Positions 14,896 through 24,093 of a stretch of 47,598 bases of DNA are shown here, one piece after another. The position numbers and the translations under genes were made by a program. Below the pieces are notes generated by a model that did no database searches, was not told the origin of the DNA, and was given only the letters and a program-made list of their open reading frames with translations. How positions within the stretch are numbered: position 1 is the first letter of the stretch; the number at the start of each line of letters is the position of its first letter. The DNA comes from Flavonifractor sp. An306 (GTDB lineage: Bacteria; Bacillota; Clostridia; Oscillospirales; Oscillospiraceae): assembly GCF_002159455.1 (NCBI RefSeq), contig NZ_NFIQ01000024.1:1-47598 (forward strand), in the 5' to 3' direction.

Positions 14896-15792
14896 TTACT
14901 CCTTGGGCTGGGCGGGGGCCTCAGCCTTGGCCTCCTCAGCCGCAGGCTTGGCGGCGGGAGCCGCCTTGGGCGCCGCGGGCTTCACCTCAGGCACCTTGCC
15001 GTCCACGGTGATCAGCTTGCGGGGGCACTTCTGGGCGCAGATGCCGCAGCCGATGCACTTCTCGTAGTCGATGACAGCCAGGTTGTTGACCATGGTGATG
15101 GCTTCCTTGGGGCAGTTCTTGGCGCACAGGGAGCAGCCGATACAGCCGTTGTCGCACACCTTCCGGGCGTCCACACCCTTGTCGTGGGAGGAGCAGGGAA
15201 TGGTGACGTGACGCTTGGTCTTGTAGGGCTCCAGGGCGATGATGTGCCGGGGGCACACGTCCACGCACTTGCTGCAGGCCTTGCACTTGTCCTCGTCCAC
15301 CTTGGCCACGCCGTCGATGACATGGATGGCGTCAAAGGGACAGGCCTTCTCACAGGAGCCCAGGCCCAGGCAGCCGTAGGAGCAGCCCAGGTCGCCGCCG
15401 CCGGGGAGCTTGGAGGCGGCCACACAGTCGTGGAGGCCCACATAGTTGTACTGCTTGTAGTTCTGGCCGCAGCCGGTGCAGTGCACCTGAGCGATCTGCT
15501 TCACAGTGGCGCCGACAGCCACGCCCATGATCTCACCGATCTGCGCGGCCACCGCCTCGCCGCCGGCGGCGCAGGCATTGACGGGAGCGGTGCCCTTCAC
15601 CACGGCGGCGGCATAGCCGGAGCAGCCGGGGAAGCCGCAGCCGCCGCAGTTGGCGCCGGGCAGGCAGCCCAGGATGGCCTCCTCACGGGGGTCCACCTCC
15701 ACGGCGAACACCTTGGCGGCGATGGCCAGCACCAGACCGAAGATGGCGCCCAGCACAGCCAGGACCACCACAGCAAAAATAACAGTATTCAT
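14896..15792 (-). CDS. rnfB: Rnf complex electron transport subunit RnfB
   Basis: A 298-residue iron-sulfur subunit. It has an N-terminal membrane helix (1-28), then a 4Fe-4S module LPGANCGGCGFPGCSGYA (44-61). Further cysteine groups follow: CTGCGQ, CSYGCLGLGSCEKACP, CKACSKCVDVCP, CDNGCIGCSLCAKNCP and CIGCGICAQKCP. This gives several ferredoxin-type clusters, as expected for the subunit that takes electrons from reduced ferredoxin. The last 30 residues are an Ala/Pro/Lys-rich tail. It is the last gene of the operon, 15 bases after rnfA, and ends at a bidirectional terminator. Confidence 0.96.
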   Translation of the reverse strand: MNTVIFAVVVLAVLGAIFGLVLAIAAKVFAVEVDPREEAILGCLPGANCGGCGFPGCSGYAAAVVKGTAPVNACAAGGEAVAAQIGEIMGVAVGATVKQIAQVHCTGCGQNYKQYNYVGLHDCVAASKLPGGGDLGCSYGCLGLGSCEKACPFDAIHVIDGVAKVDEDKCKACSKCVDVCPRHIIALEPYKTKRHVTIPCSSHDKGVDARKVCDNGCIGCSLCAKNCPKEAITMVNNLAVIDYEKCIGCGICAQKCPRKLITVDGKVPEVKPAAPKAAPAAKPAAEEAKAEAPAQPKE

Positions 15793-15807
15793 TCTCTTCC
15801 GCCTCCC

Positions 15808-16398
15808 TTAACCAAAGACCTTCAGGCCGGAGAAGCCCATGAAGGCCAGAGCCACCAGGCCGGCGGACATCAGGGCGATGGGGAAGCCCTCAAAGGCCTT
15901 GGGGCACTCGGAGAACTCCATCCGCTCCCGGATGCTGGCGAAGATCACGATGACCAGCAGGAAGCCGATACCGCCGGTGACGCCGTACACCACGCTCTCA
16001 ATGAAGTTGTAGCTGTTCTGGGTGTTCTGGAGCACCACGCCCAGCACGGCGCAGTTGGTGGTGATCAGGGGCAGGTACACGCCCAGAGCCTCATACAGAG
16101 AGGGCATGGCCTTCTTCAGGAACATTTCGATGAACTGCACCAGAGAGGCAATAACCAGGATATAGGTCACGGTCTGCATGAAGGTGAGCTTCAGGGGTAC
16201 CAGGATCAGGGCGTTGATGGGCCAGCAGATGGCGGAGGCCAGACCCATGACGAAGATAACCGCCAGGCCCATGCCGGAAGCAGTCTCAATCTTCTTGGAC
16301 ACGCCCATGAAGGGGCAGATACCCAGGAACTGGGATACGATAAAGTTATTGACCAGGACGGCGCCCAGTGCAATGGTAAAAAGATCCTTCCATTCCAT
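15808..16398 (-). CDS. rnfA: Rnf complex subunit RnfA
   Basis: A 196-residue integral membrane protein with six predicted helices, starting MEWKDLFTIALGAVLVNNFI, with LGICPFMGVS and TNCAVLGVVL as the two conserved cysteine-bearing segments. RnfA and RnfE form the membrane core holding an intramembrane iron-sulfur centre. The ATG shares one base with the rnfE stop. Length and motifs are typical. Confidence 0.96.
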   Translation of the reverse strand: MEWKDLFTIALGAVLVNNFIVSQFLGICPFMGVSKKIETASGMGLAVIFVMGLASAICWPINALILVPLKLTFMQTVTYILVIASLVQFIEMFLKKAMPSLYEALGVYLPLITTNCAVLGVVLQNTQNSYNFIESVVYGVTGGIGFLLVIVIFASIRERMEFSECPKAFEGFPIALMSAGLVALAFMGFSGLKVFG

Positions 16399-17045
16399 TA
16401 CTTGGCCACCTCCTCAGTCTTTTTCTCGTCCTTCTTGGGCTTGTTCAGGATGTACTGCATGGCGGCGATGACGCAGGCCAGGGTCAGGAATCCGCCCACG
16501 GGGAGGATCATGCCCAGAGCGGGGATACCCTCGGGAATGATGCGGATGCCCTCGCCGCCGTTGAGGATGCCGCCGCCGAAGGTGCCGTTGCCCAGCAGCT
16601 CACGGACCACACACATGATGACCAGCACCATGGTGTAGCCCAGGCCCTGGAAAATACCGTCCAGAGCGGAGGCAGCAGGACCGTTCTTGTAGGCAAAGGC
16701 CTCGGCCCGGCCCAGGATGATACAGTTCACCACGATCAGGGGGATGAACAGGCCCAGGCTGGAGGACAGGTCCGGCAGGAAGGCCTGCAGGCACAGGTCA
16801 ACGATGGTCACGAAGCCGGCGATAACCACGATAAAACAGGCGATACGGATATTGTTGGGGATGATCTTGCGCAGAAGGGCAATGATGATGTTGGCCAGAG
16901 TCAGGATGACCAGCACGGACACGCCCATGCCCAGGCCGTTGAACAGGGTGGTGGTAATGGCCATCACCGAGCACATGCCCAGCAGCTGGACGGTAACGGG
17001 GTTCTGGAAGAACAGGCCGTCACGCAGTTGATTCTTTACATTCAT
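16398..17045 (-). CDS. rnfE: Rnf complex subunit RnfE
   Basis: A 215-residue membrane protein with six helices, paralogous to RnfA. Visible signatures are NPVTVQLLGMCSVMAITTTL and VVNCIILGRAEAFAYKN, each with the conserved cysteine that takes part in the intramembrane cluster. The C-terminal 15 residues are charged. It lies between rnfG (14 bases upstream) and rnfA (one-base overlap), the usual C-D-G-E-A-B order of clostridial complexes. Confidence 0.95.
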   Translation of the reverse strand: MNVKNQLRDGLFFQNPVTVQLLGMCSVMAITTTLFNGLGMGVSVLVILTLANIIIALLRKIIPNNIRIACFIVVIAGFVTIVDLCLQAFLPDLSSSLGLFIPLIVVNCIILGRAEAFAYKNGPAASALDGIFQGLGYTMVLVIMCVVRELLGNGTFGGGILNGGEGIRIIPEGIPALGMILPVGGFLTLACVIAAMQYILNKPKKDEKKTEEVAK

Positions 17046-17059
17046 CTTCGCTTACCTCC

Positions 17060-17617
17060 TTAGCCCATGCTGGCCGCGGCGGCGATGGCGCTGGTAACGG
17101 CCTCGGACACGCCGCGGGAGGTGATGGTGGAGCCAGTGATGGCGTTGATCTCGCCGCCGTCCTTGGTCACCTTGACCTCGCCGGTCTTACCCACAAACTG
17201 GTCGGCAAAGGCGGGCTTGCTGGCATTGGAACCCAGGCCGGAGGTCTCACCGCTGCTGGTGATGGAGATGCCGGTGCAGGCGCCGTCGGCGCCCACGCCC
17301 ACCATTACGGTCAGGTTGCCGCTGAAAGAGGTGGCAGGCTTGACCTGCACCACATAGCCGGCCTCCCCGGCGTCATAGACGTTGAGCACGGTGGGGTCGC
17401 CGCCGGTGTACTGGTCGGTGACCTCGGTATAGCTGTCGGCAGGGAGCACGTCGGACATAGCCTTCTCCTGCTTCAGCCGGGCGTTCTCATCAATAAAGGG
17501 CTTGGTCACATAGTTGGTCAGGCCCAGCAACAGGGCCGTCACCGCACAGATGGCAAACAGCACGATGACCAGAGTGGCCATCCCAGGCTCTTTCTTCTTG
17601 GTTGCAGTTTCGCTCAT
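17060..17617 (-). CDS. rnfG: Rnf complex FMN-binding subunit RnfG
   Basis: A 185-residue protein with one N-terminal membrane helix (about 13-32) and an extracytoplasmic FMN-binding domain. The flavinylation motif is ITGSTITSRGV near the C-terminus; Thr in this motif would carry covalent FMN through a phosphoester bond (normally S/T-G-A-T, here with Ser in the Ala place). It is 3 bases after rnfD. The ApbE flavin transferase needed to load it is not in this window. Confidence 0.93.
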   Translation of the reverse strand: MSETATKKKEPGMATLVIVLFAICAVTALLLGLTNYVTKPFIDENARLKQEKAMSDVLPADSYTEVTDQYTGGDPTVLNVYDAGEAGYVVQVKPATSFSGNLTVMVGVGADGACTGISITSSGETSGLGSNASKPAFADQFVGKTGEVKVTKDGGEINAITGSTITSRGVSEAVTSAIAAAASMG

Positions 17618-17620
17618 GGT

Positions 17621-18682
17621 TTAGCCCTCCTTCCCGGCTTTTTTGGCGGCCTTGGCGGCAGCCTTCATTTCCTTGGTCACGCCGTAGCGGTTGGGCTTAC
17701 CCACCTTGTCAATGAGCCACACGCAGCAGTTCATGATCAGGATGGAGTAGCTCACGCCCTCGGGGTAGCCGCCGAAGTAGCGGATGAACACGGTCAGCAG
17801 ACCGCAGCCGATGCCGAAGATGACCTCGCCCTTCTTGGTGACGGGGCTAGTGACATAGTCGGTGGCCATGAAGAAGGCGCCCAGGAACAGGCCGCCGGTG
17901 AACAGCTGATAGGCCATCCAGGTCAGCCGGTCGTTGCCGCCCATGGGGAACAGGAAGGTGAGCACCGCCACGGTGGCGATGTAGGCCACGGGGATGCGGG
18001 CCCGGATCACGCCCCGGGCGATGAGGTACAGACCGCCCGCCAGCAGAGCCAGGGCGGAAATCTCACCGATACAGCCGCCCACGTTGCCCACAAAGGCGTC
18101 CAGCAGAGACACGTCGGGCAGCAGGCCGCCCTGCATAAAGTCGGCGGAGAGGGGGGTGGCGCCGGTGACCACGTCGGCCCCGGTCATGGTAACCGAGCCG
18201 GAGAGCAGGCCGGCCCACTTGTCGGTGCCGATGCCGGGCACCACCCAGGTGGTCATGGCCACAGGGTAGCACAGCATCAGGAAGGCACGGCCGGCCAGGG
18301 CGGGGTTCATGAAGTTCTGGCCCAGGCCGCCGAAGAGCTGCTTGACCACCACGATGGCGAAGAAGTCGCCGATGATCAGCATCCAGTAGGGCAGGGTGGG
18401 GGCGCACACAAAGGCCAGCAGCACGCCGGTGACGGCGGCGGACAGGTCCTTGTTGGCCATGGACTTGTGCATCAGCTTGCGATAGCCCCACTCAAAGAAC
18501 TCGCAGGCCAGCACGGAGATGATGGTGGCCACCAGAGCACGGGGGCCGAAGAACACCACGCCGAACACCAGGGCGGGCACCAGGGCGATGAGCACATCCC
18601 GCATCAGGTTCTGGGTGTCGATGGGAGAGGCCACGTGGGGGGACGAAGCCACCGTCAGATTCAGCTTTTTCACGTCGTTCAT
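17621..18682 (-). CDS. rnfD: Rnf complex subunit RnfD
   Basis: A 353-residue membrane protein with about nine to ten helices. The motif VVTGATPLSADF near residues 165-180 is the covalent FMN site (Thr of TGAT). The N-terminal VASSPHVASPIDTQNLMRDV segment is the conserved amphipathic start. RnfD forms the cation-translocating membrane part together with RnfA and RnfE. The gene overlaps rnfC by four bases and precedes rnfG directly. Confidence 0.95.
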   Translation of the reverse strand: MNDVKKLNLTVASSPHVASPIDTQNLMRDVLIALVPALVFGVVFFGPRALVATIISVLACEFFEWGYRKLMHKSMANKDLSAAVTGVLLAFVCAPTLPYWMLIIGDFFAIVVVKQLFGGLGQNFMNPALAGRAFLMLCYPVAMTTWVVPGIGTDKWAGLLSGSVTMTGADVVTGATPLSADFMQGGLLPDVSLLDAFVGNVGGCIGEISALALLAGGLYLIARGVIRARIPVAYIATVAVLTFLFPMGGNDRLTWMAYQLFTGGLFLGAFFMATDYVTSPVTKKGEVIFGIGCGLLTVFIRYFGGYPEGVSYSILIMNCCVWLIDKVGKPNRYGVTKEMKAAAKAAKKAGKEG

Positions 18683-20025
18683 GCTTTGGCCGCCTCCTTC
18701 GCCGCTTTCTCTTTGGCCGCCAGATTCCGCAGCTCACCCTTGGTCACCCGGAAGGACTGGACCAGATGGATGCGGGCGGGGCAGATGTAGTTGCAGGAAC
18801 CGCACTCGATGCAGTCCATGACATTGAGGGCTTCCGCCTCTTTCCACATGCCCTTCTCGGCGTACAGGTGCATGTACACGGGGGTCAGGTGCATGGGGCA
18901 GACGTTGACGCAGCGGCCGCAGCGCAGGCAGACCTCCTCCTCCACCACGGGAGCGGCCTCCCGCTTGGTGAGGCAGAGCACCGCGTTGGTGCCCTTGATG
19001 CACGTCACATCCAGGTTGTACTGGGCAATACCCATCATGGGGCCGCCGGTGAGGACACGGTCGGGGTCCTCCTTGAAGCCCTTGGCCTCGTCGATGAGGT
19101 ACTGGAAGGAGGTGCCCAGGGGTACCAGCAGGTTCTTGGGCTCCTGAATGGCGTCGCCGGTAACGGTAAGTACACGGTGGGTCACAGGCTTTCCGGACAC
19201 CACGGCGTCATACACCGCGGCGGCGGTGCCCACGTTGAACACCGCGCAGCCCACATGGGCGGGCAGGCCTCCGGGCGGCACCTCCCGGCCGGTGATGCGC
19301 TGGATGAGCTGCTTCTCAGCGCCCTGGGGATAGCGGGTGCGCAGGGACTCCACAATCACGTCCCCCTTACCGCCCACCAGGCTCTTCAGGTGCTCGATGG
19401 CGTCCTCCTTGTTGGCCTCCACGCCGATAACGGCGCTCTTCAGGCCAAAGGCCTGTATCAGGATCCGGGCGCCGCCGATGACCCGCTCGCCCTGCTCCAG
19501 CATGAGCCGGTGGTCAGCGGTGATGTAGGGCTCACACTCGGCGCCGTTGAGGATGATGGTGTCCACCTTGCCGATACCGGAGCTGATCTTGGCATGGGTG
19601 GGGAATCCGGCGCCGCCCATACCGGTGATGCCGGCCTCCTTGACGATGTTGACGATCTCGTCGGTGCTCAGCTTGGTGTAGTCGTCGTGGGGCTGGAGCT
19701 CGCTCCCCCAGGTATCCTGGAAGTCGTTCTCGATCACCACCGACATCATCTTGCCGCCGCCCACGTAGGGACGGGGCTCGATGGCCTTCACCTCGCCGGA
19801 AACCGAGGCGTGGATGGGAGCGCCCAGACCGGCCACTTCGCCGATCTTCTGGCCCACCTTGACGTGGTCACCCACCGCCACAATGGGCTTGCAGGGAGCG
19901 CCGATATGCATCGCCATGGCGATGACCACCTGCTTGGGAGGCGCGCTCAGCGGCGCAATCTCCTTGTGGCGTGCCAACTCCTTCCGGTCATGGGGGTGCA
20001 CGCCGCCATAAAAGCTTTGCTTCAT
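18679..20025 (-). CDS. rnfC: Rnf complex subunit RnfC
   Basis: A 448-residue soluble subunit that passes electrons to NAD+. The N-terminal barrel-sandwich region (about 30-100) is followed by the NADH/FMN-binding GITGMGGAGFPTHAKI (about 135-150), an SLBB-like region, and two 4Fe-4S motifs CLRCGRCVNVCP and CIECGSCNYICP near the C-terminus. The start at ATG 20025 has GAGGTGG five bases upstream. It is first in rnfCDGEAB, whose complex couples ferredoxin:NAD+ oxidoreduction to export of Na+ or H+. A promoter is visible at 20100-20128. Confidence 0.96.
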   Translation of the reverse strand: MKQSFYGGVHPHDRKELARHKEIAPLSAPPKQVVIAMAMHIGAPCKPIVAVGDHVKVGQKIGEVAGLGAPIHASVSGEVKAIEPRPYVGGGKMMSVVIENDFQDTWGSELQPHDDYTKLSTDEIVNIVKEAGITGMGGAGFPTHAKISSGIGKVDTIILNGAECEPYITADHRLMLEQGERVIGGARILIQAFGLKSAVIGVEANKEDAIEHLKSLVGGKGDVIVESLRTRYPQGAEKQLIQRITGREVPPGGLPAHVGCAVFNVGTAAAVYDAVVSGKPVTHRVLTVTGDAIQEPKNLLVPLGTSFQYLIDEAKGFKEDPDRVLTGGPMMGIAQYNLDVTCIKGTNAVLCLTKREAAPVVEEEVCLRCGRCVNVCPMHLTPVYMHLYAEKGMWKEAEALNVMDCIECGSCNYICPARIHLVQSFRVTKGELRNLAAKEKAAKEAAKA

Positions 20026-20099
20026 AGGTCCACCTCGCAAATCTGGCCCACACACGGGTCATTTTTCTGAGTTGTTTGACCGGTATTTCAAACAGAATA

Positions 20100-20128
20100 A
20101 TCATATCGCAATCGCTTGAAATTGTCTA
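20100..20128 (-). promoter_or_regulatory. candidate promoter of the rnf operon
   Basis: On the minus strand TAGACA (20123-20128) and TATGAT (20100-20105) are 17 bases apart. The -35 region overlaps the palindrome TAGATAAATCTA (20127-20138), and a second palindrome AACTGCTCAGTT sits near 20163-20174. These may be operators. Confidence 0.55.
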
Positions 20129-20138
20129 GATAAATCTA

Positions 20139-20326
20139 ACATTTTTCTGACTTTTTTCGCTGAACTGCTCAGTTTTGTTTCTTTTCCACTCTTCCCGCCT
20201 CAAAAACCGGGACTCTTTTCCAGCAGACTGCCCAGTTTAAATTTTGATGGATCGGCAGATTTTCAAGGCTTCCAGAGCACTTTACTTGTTTAAAATGTAG
20301 AAGTTCAAAAATCCCGCCTTACCGCA
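20139..20326. other. AT-rich intergenic region between rnfC and the ilvB promoter
   Basis: I see no gene, tRNA or known riboswitch here. Apart from the palindrome near 20163-20174 it holds only AT-rich sequence suited to regulator binding for the two divergent operons. Confidence 0.5.
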
Positions 20327-20355
20327 TTGACAAACCGGGTGGGGACGCTTATCAT
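20327..20355 (+). promoter_or_regulatory. sigma-A promoter of ilvBN
   Basis: TTGACA (20327-20332) and TATCAT (20350-20355) are separated by 17 bases, placing the start of the T-box leader near 20362. Confidence 0.8.
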
Positions 20356-20361
20356 ATTTTG

Positions 20362-20640
20362 TAAATCTATCTTTCGTAAGATTACGAAGGCAAAAGGCGA
20401 TGACCGGGAGAGTACGGGCGGCGCGCAAGCGCAGAGAGGGAGCGGCTGGTGTAAGCTCCCGTGAGGCCGCTTTGGAAGGTCACCCGGGAGCAGTTCCGCT
20501 GAAAGCACAGGTAGGCGGGGACGGTCACCCTCCGTTATCGGGGCAAGAGTGCGCGGGTTTGCCCCGCGAAGTTAGGTGGTACCACGGAGTGTCATGGCGG
20601 CTTCGTCCTATGGGACGAGGCCGCCATGTTTTTTATTCCA
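20362..20640 (+). promoter_or_regulatory. T-box leader of ilvBN, probable valine specifier
   Basis: Stem I begins GACCGGGAGAGTA, and its 3' side is GGAAGGTC followed by the closing strand. The T-box sequence GGTGGTACCACGGA is at 20575-20588. A 16-bp terminator stem with one G-U pair (20593-20608 with 20613-20628) is followed by six T. The 3' specifier region GGAAGGTC is identical to that of the valS leader, so the codon is probably GUC (Val, 20479-20481). ilvBN would then be induced when tRNA-Val is uncharged. Confidence 0.9.
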
Positions 20641-20662
20641 GTCAAAGGAGGTCATCCAACCC

Positions 20663-22372
20663 ATGAGAATGAAAACAGCCCAGATCCTGATGGAATGCCT
20701 GCTGGAGCAGGGGGTGGACACGGTATTCGGCTACCCCGGCGGCACCATATTAAATGTATACGACGAGTTTGAGCTGCACGGCTATAAGGACAAGATCCGC
20801 CACATCCTCACCGCCCATGAGCAGGGCGCTTCCCACGCCGCCGACGGCTACGCCCGGGCCACCGGCAAGGTGGGGGTGTGCTTCGCCACCTCCGGCCCCG
20901 GCGCCACCAACCTGACCACCGGCATCGCCACCGCCTACTACGACTCCTCCCCCGTGGTGTTCATCACCTGCAACGTCAGTGAGAACCTCATCGGCAAGGA
21001 CTCCTTCCAGGAGGTGGACATCACCGGCATCACCATGCCCATCACCAAGTGCAACTACCTGGTGAAGGACCCCAACCAACTGGCCGACGTGCTCCGGGAG
21101 GCCTTTGCCATCGCCCGGTCCGGCCGGCCCGGCCCGGTGCTGGTGGACATCGCCAAGAACGTCACCGCCGCTGAGGCGGAATATGAGCGCCTGCCCCTGT
21201 CCGAGCACGCCAACCACGGCCGCCTGGGGGCCATGCTCCGCCGGGCCAGCCACGAGCTGAAGGCCCCCGAGCCCGACGCCGGGGACATCCAGACCCTGCT
21301 GGACATGATCGAGGAGGCCCGCCGGCCTCTGGTGCTGGTGGGCGGCGGCGTGATCCGCTCCCGGGGCGCGGTGCCTGAGTTCCGCAAATTCATTGAGACC
21401 CTCAACGCTCCGGTGGCCTCCACCATCATGGGCGGCGGCGCCTGCCCGGGCAACCACCGGCTGTTCACCGGCATGATCGGCATGCACGGCTCCCACGCCT
21501 CCAACCACGCCAGCGACCAGTGCGACCTGCTTATCGCCGTCGGCTGCCGATTCTCCGACCGGGTGGCCACCGATCCCGCCACCTTCGCCCCCAACGCCAA
21601 GATTGTCCATATCGACATCGACCGGGCGGAGATCGACAAGAACGTGGTCACCGACCACCACATCATCGGCGACGCCCGCCGGGTGCTGGAGCTGCTCAAC
21701 GCCAAGCTGCCCGCCCACGACTACCCCGAGTGGAAGCAGTGGGTGTTCTCCCAGAAGGAGGTCCCCCTGAAGAAGGACGAGATCCTCCACCCCCACGAGA
21801 TCCTGGAGACCATCCAGGCCGTCACCGACGGGGACGCCATCATCGCCACCGACGTGGGCCAGCATCAGATGTGGTGCGCCCAGTACTACCACTTCTCCCG
21901 CCCCGGCCAGTTCATCACCTCCGGCGGCTTCGGCACCATGGGCTTCGGCCTGGGGGCCGCCATGGGGGCCAGCGTGGGCAACCCGGGCAAGGTGGTGGTC
22001 CAGTGCACCGGCGACGGCTGCTTCCGCATGAACTGCCATGAGCTGTGTACCGCCGAGCACTACAACATCCCGGTGATCACCGTGATCTTCAACAACCGCA
22101 CCCTGGGCATGGTCCGCCAGTGGCAGAACCTGATCTACAACAAGCGCTTCTCCCAGACCGATCTGGACCGGGGCCCCGACTTTGTCAAGCTGGCGGAGGC
22201 CTACGGCATCCAGGGAGAGCGGGCCGCCACCCAGCCGGAGTTTGAGGCCGCCTTCCGCCGGGCGGTGGCCGCCGGCAAGCCCTATGTGATCGAGTGCGCT
22301 ATCGACAAGGACGCCATGGTCCACCCCATGGTCTCCGCCGGCACCCCGGTCACCGACTTCATTTTGGATTAA
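20663..22372 (+). CDS. ilvB: acetolactate synthase large subunit
   Basis: A 569-residue thiamine diphosphate enzyme making acetolactate and acetohydroxybutyrate, the first common step of valine, leucine and isoleucine synthesis. The N-terminal PYR domain has GVDTVFGYPGGTILNVYDEF and the catalytic glutamate in HEQGASHAADGYAR (about residue 50). The C-terminal PP domain has GDGCFRMNCHELCTAEHYN, the cofactor-binding GDG motif. I choose ATG 20663 (MRMKTAQILMECLL) with AAAGGAGG upstream; the reading frame extends further back into the leader, which is not coding. It is followed after 15 bases by its regulatory subunit. Confidence 0.97.
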   Translation: MRMKTAQILMECLLEQGVDTVFGYPGGTILNVYDEFELHGYKDKIRHILTAHEQGASHAADGYARATGKVGVCFATSGPGATNLTTGIATAYYDSSPVVFITCNVSENLIGKDSFQEVDITGITMPITKCNYLVKDPNQLADVLREAFAIARSGRPGPVLVDIAKNVTAAEAEYERLPLSEHANHGRLGAMLRRASHELKAPEPDAGDIQTLLDMIEEARRPLVLVGGGVIRSRGAVPEFRKFIETLNAPVASTIMGGGACPGNHRLFTGMIGMHGSHASNHASDQCDLLIAVGCRFSDRVATDPATFAPNAKIVHIDIDRAEIDKNVVTDHHIIGDARRVLELLNAKLPAHDYPEWKQWVFSQKEVPLKKDEILHPHEILETIQAVTDGDAIIATDVGQHQMWCAQYYHFSRPGQFITSGGFGTMGFGLGAAMGASVGNPGKVVVQCTGDGCFRMNCHELCTAEHYNIPVITVIFNNRTLGMVRQWQNLIYNKRFSQTDLDRGPDFVKLAEAYGIQGERAATQPEFEAAFRRAVAAGKPYVIECAIDKDAMVHPMVSAGTPVTDFILD

Positions 22373-22387
22373 AGGAGGGCGTGGAAC

Positions 22388-22945
22388 ATGAATGAACCCA
22401 ATGCCATCCGCCGTACCCTCTCGGTGCTGGTGGAAAACTCCGCCGGCGTGCTGAGCCAGGTGTCCCGGCTGTTCTCCCGGAAGGGGTATAACATTGAGTC
22501 CCTGGCGGTGGGCACCACCGACGACCCCACCGTGTCCCGTATCACCATCGAGGTGATGGCCGACGCCCCCATGATCGAGCAGATCATGAACCAGCTGCGC
22601 AAGCAGTTCCCCGTCTACTCCGTGCAGGAGCTGCTGCCCGAGCGGTCCATCCGCCGGGAGCTGGTCATGTTCAAGGTGAAGGCCGAAACCCACGATATCC
22701 GCAACGAGGTCATCCAGATTGCCAACATCTTCCGGGCCTCCATCATCGACGTATCCCTCAAATCCCTCACCCTGGCCCTCATCGGCGACGAGACCAAGGC
22801 CGAGGCCATGCAGAAGCTGCTGGAGACCTTCGGCATCCTGGAGCTGGTGCGCACCGGCATGGTGGCCCTGGAGCGCGGCGCCTACACCATCAGCGATGAG
22901 AACAAGGAGCAGGCCGAGTTCAACCTGGGCAAGAACTTCCTGTAA
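22388..22945 (+). CDS. ilvN: acetolactate synthase small (regulatory) subunit
   Basis: A 185-residue protein with an N-terminal ACT domain (RRTLSVLVENSAGVLSQVSR and FSRKGYNIESLAVGTTDDP, residues 9-50) that binds valine for feedback inhibition. A second ALS C-terminal domain follows (about 85-165). Its length is at the longer end of the family, closer to the IlvH type. Co-transcribed with ilvB under the T-box. The symbol could equally be ilvH. Confidence 0.94.
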   Translation: MNEPNAIRRTLSVLVENSAGVLSQVSRLFSRKGYNIESLAVGTTDDPTVSRITIEVMADAPMIEQIMNQLRKQFPVYSVQELLPERSIRRELVMFKVKAETHDIRNEVIQIANIFRASIIDVSLKSLTLALIGDETKAEAMQKLLETFGILELVRTGMVALERGAYTISDENKEQAEFNLGKNFL

Positions 22946-22967
22946 GCGCCCCTTGGAAAACTTTTTG

Positions 22968-23014
22968 AGATTGTATCATGCGTATCATTCTTTTTCTCCC
23001 CGCTGTGCTATCAT
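22968..23014 (+). promoter_or_regulatory. ilvC promoter with element shared with ilvD
   Basis: AGATTGTATCA starts at 22968 and a -10 box TATCAT lies at 23009-23014, preceded by GCTGTGC. There is no good -35 hexamer. The same arrangement occurs upstream of ilvD (25286-25333), suggesting a common activator site. Confidence 0.6.
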
Positions 23015-23058
23015 CGGGGACAAAGATCCACAGCATATCATAAAGGAGTGCAAAGTGT

Positions 23059-24078
23059 ATGGCTAAGATGTATTACGAGAAGGACTGCGACCTGTCCTAC
23101 CTGAACGGCAAGAAGATCGCCATTATCGGCTACGGCTCCCAGGGCCACGCCCACGCTCTCAACCTGAAGGACTCCGGCTGCGACGTCTGCGTGGGCCTGC
23201 GTCAGGGCTCCAAGCGCTGGGCCGAGGCCGAGAAGGCCGGCCTGCAGGTCAAGACCGTGTCTGACGCCGCCCAGTGGGGCGATATCGTGATGCTCCTCAT
23301 CAACGACGAGGTCCAGGCCGAGGTATACAAGAAGGACATCGCCCCCTACATGACCGAGGGCAAGGCCCTGGCCTTCGCCCACGGCTTCAATATCCGCTAT
23401 CAGCAGATCGTTCCCCCCGCCGGCGTGGATGTGTTCATGGCCGCTCCCAAGGGTCCCGGCCACACCGTCCGCTCCACCTATGTCAACGGCAAGGGCGTGC
23501 CCTGCCTGGTGGCCGTGGAGCAGAACGCCACCGGCAACGCCTACAAGATCGCCCTGGCCTACATCGCCGGCATCGGCGGCGCCCGGGCCGGCGTGATGGA
23601 GACCACCTTCCACGACGAGACCGAGACCGACCTGTTCGGCGAGCAGGCCGTGCTGTGCGGCGGCGTGGTGGACCTGATGCGCTGCGGCTTTGAGACCCTG
23701 GTGGAGGCCGGTTACGAGCCCGAGAACGCCTACTTCGAGTGCATCCACGAGATGAAGCTGATCATCGACCTGATCAACAAGGGCGGCGTGGCGGCCATGA
23801 ACTACTCCATCTCCGATACCGCTGAGTTCGGCGAGTATGTCTCCGGCCCCCGTGTGCTCCCCTACGAGGAGACCAAGAAGAACATGAAGGCCGTGCTGGC
23901 CGACATCCAGGACGGCACCTTCGCCGGCAAGTGGATCGCCGAGAACAAGAACGGCCGCACCTTCTTCAACTCCAAGCGTGCCCAGCTCAAGAAGCACCAG
24001 ATGGAGATCGTGGGCGAGGAGCTGCGCCGCAACATGATCTGGGGCGGCGACCAGGACCTGGATACCGCCTCCAACTAA
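23059..24078 (+). CDS. ilvC: ketol-acid reductoisomerase
   Basis: A 339-residue class I enzyme that isomerises and reduces acetolactate, using NADPH or NADH and magnesium. The N-terminal Rossmann motif is [21 protein letters not shown] (residues 17-37, coenzyme site), with GLRQGSKRW as the loop that selects the cofactor phosphate. Metal ligands are in [17 protein letters not shown] and [11 protein letters not shown]. The start has AAGGAG about 10 bases upstream. It is preceded by its own promoter and closed by a terminator, so it forms a single-gene unit next to ilvBN. Confidence 0.97.
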   Translation: MAKMYYEKDCDLSYLNGKKIAIIGYGSQGHAHALNLKDSGCDVCVGLRQGSKRWAEAEKAGLQVKTVSDAAQWGDIVMLLINDEVQAEVYKKDIAPYMTEGKALAFAHGFNIRYQQIVPPAGVDVFMAAPKGPGHTVRSTYVNGKGVPCLVAVEQNATGNAYKIALAYIAGIGGARAGVMETTFHDETETDLFGEQAVLCGGVVDLMRCGFETLVEAGYEPENAYFECIHEMKLIIDLINKGGVAAMNYSISDTAEFGEYVSGPRVLPYEETKKNMKAVLADIQDGTFAGKWIAENKNGRTFFNSKRAQLKKHQMEIVGEELRRNMIWGGDQDLDTASN

Positions 24079-24093
24079 AGAACAGACCGCAGA

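Noticed and set aside
20750-22693. Long minus-strand open frame across ilvB and ilvN
   Set aside because: Antisense shadow of ilvBN with low-complexity translation and no ribosome binding site.
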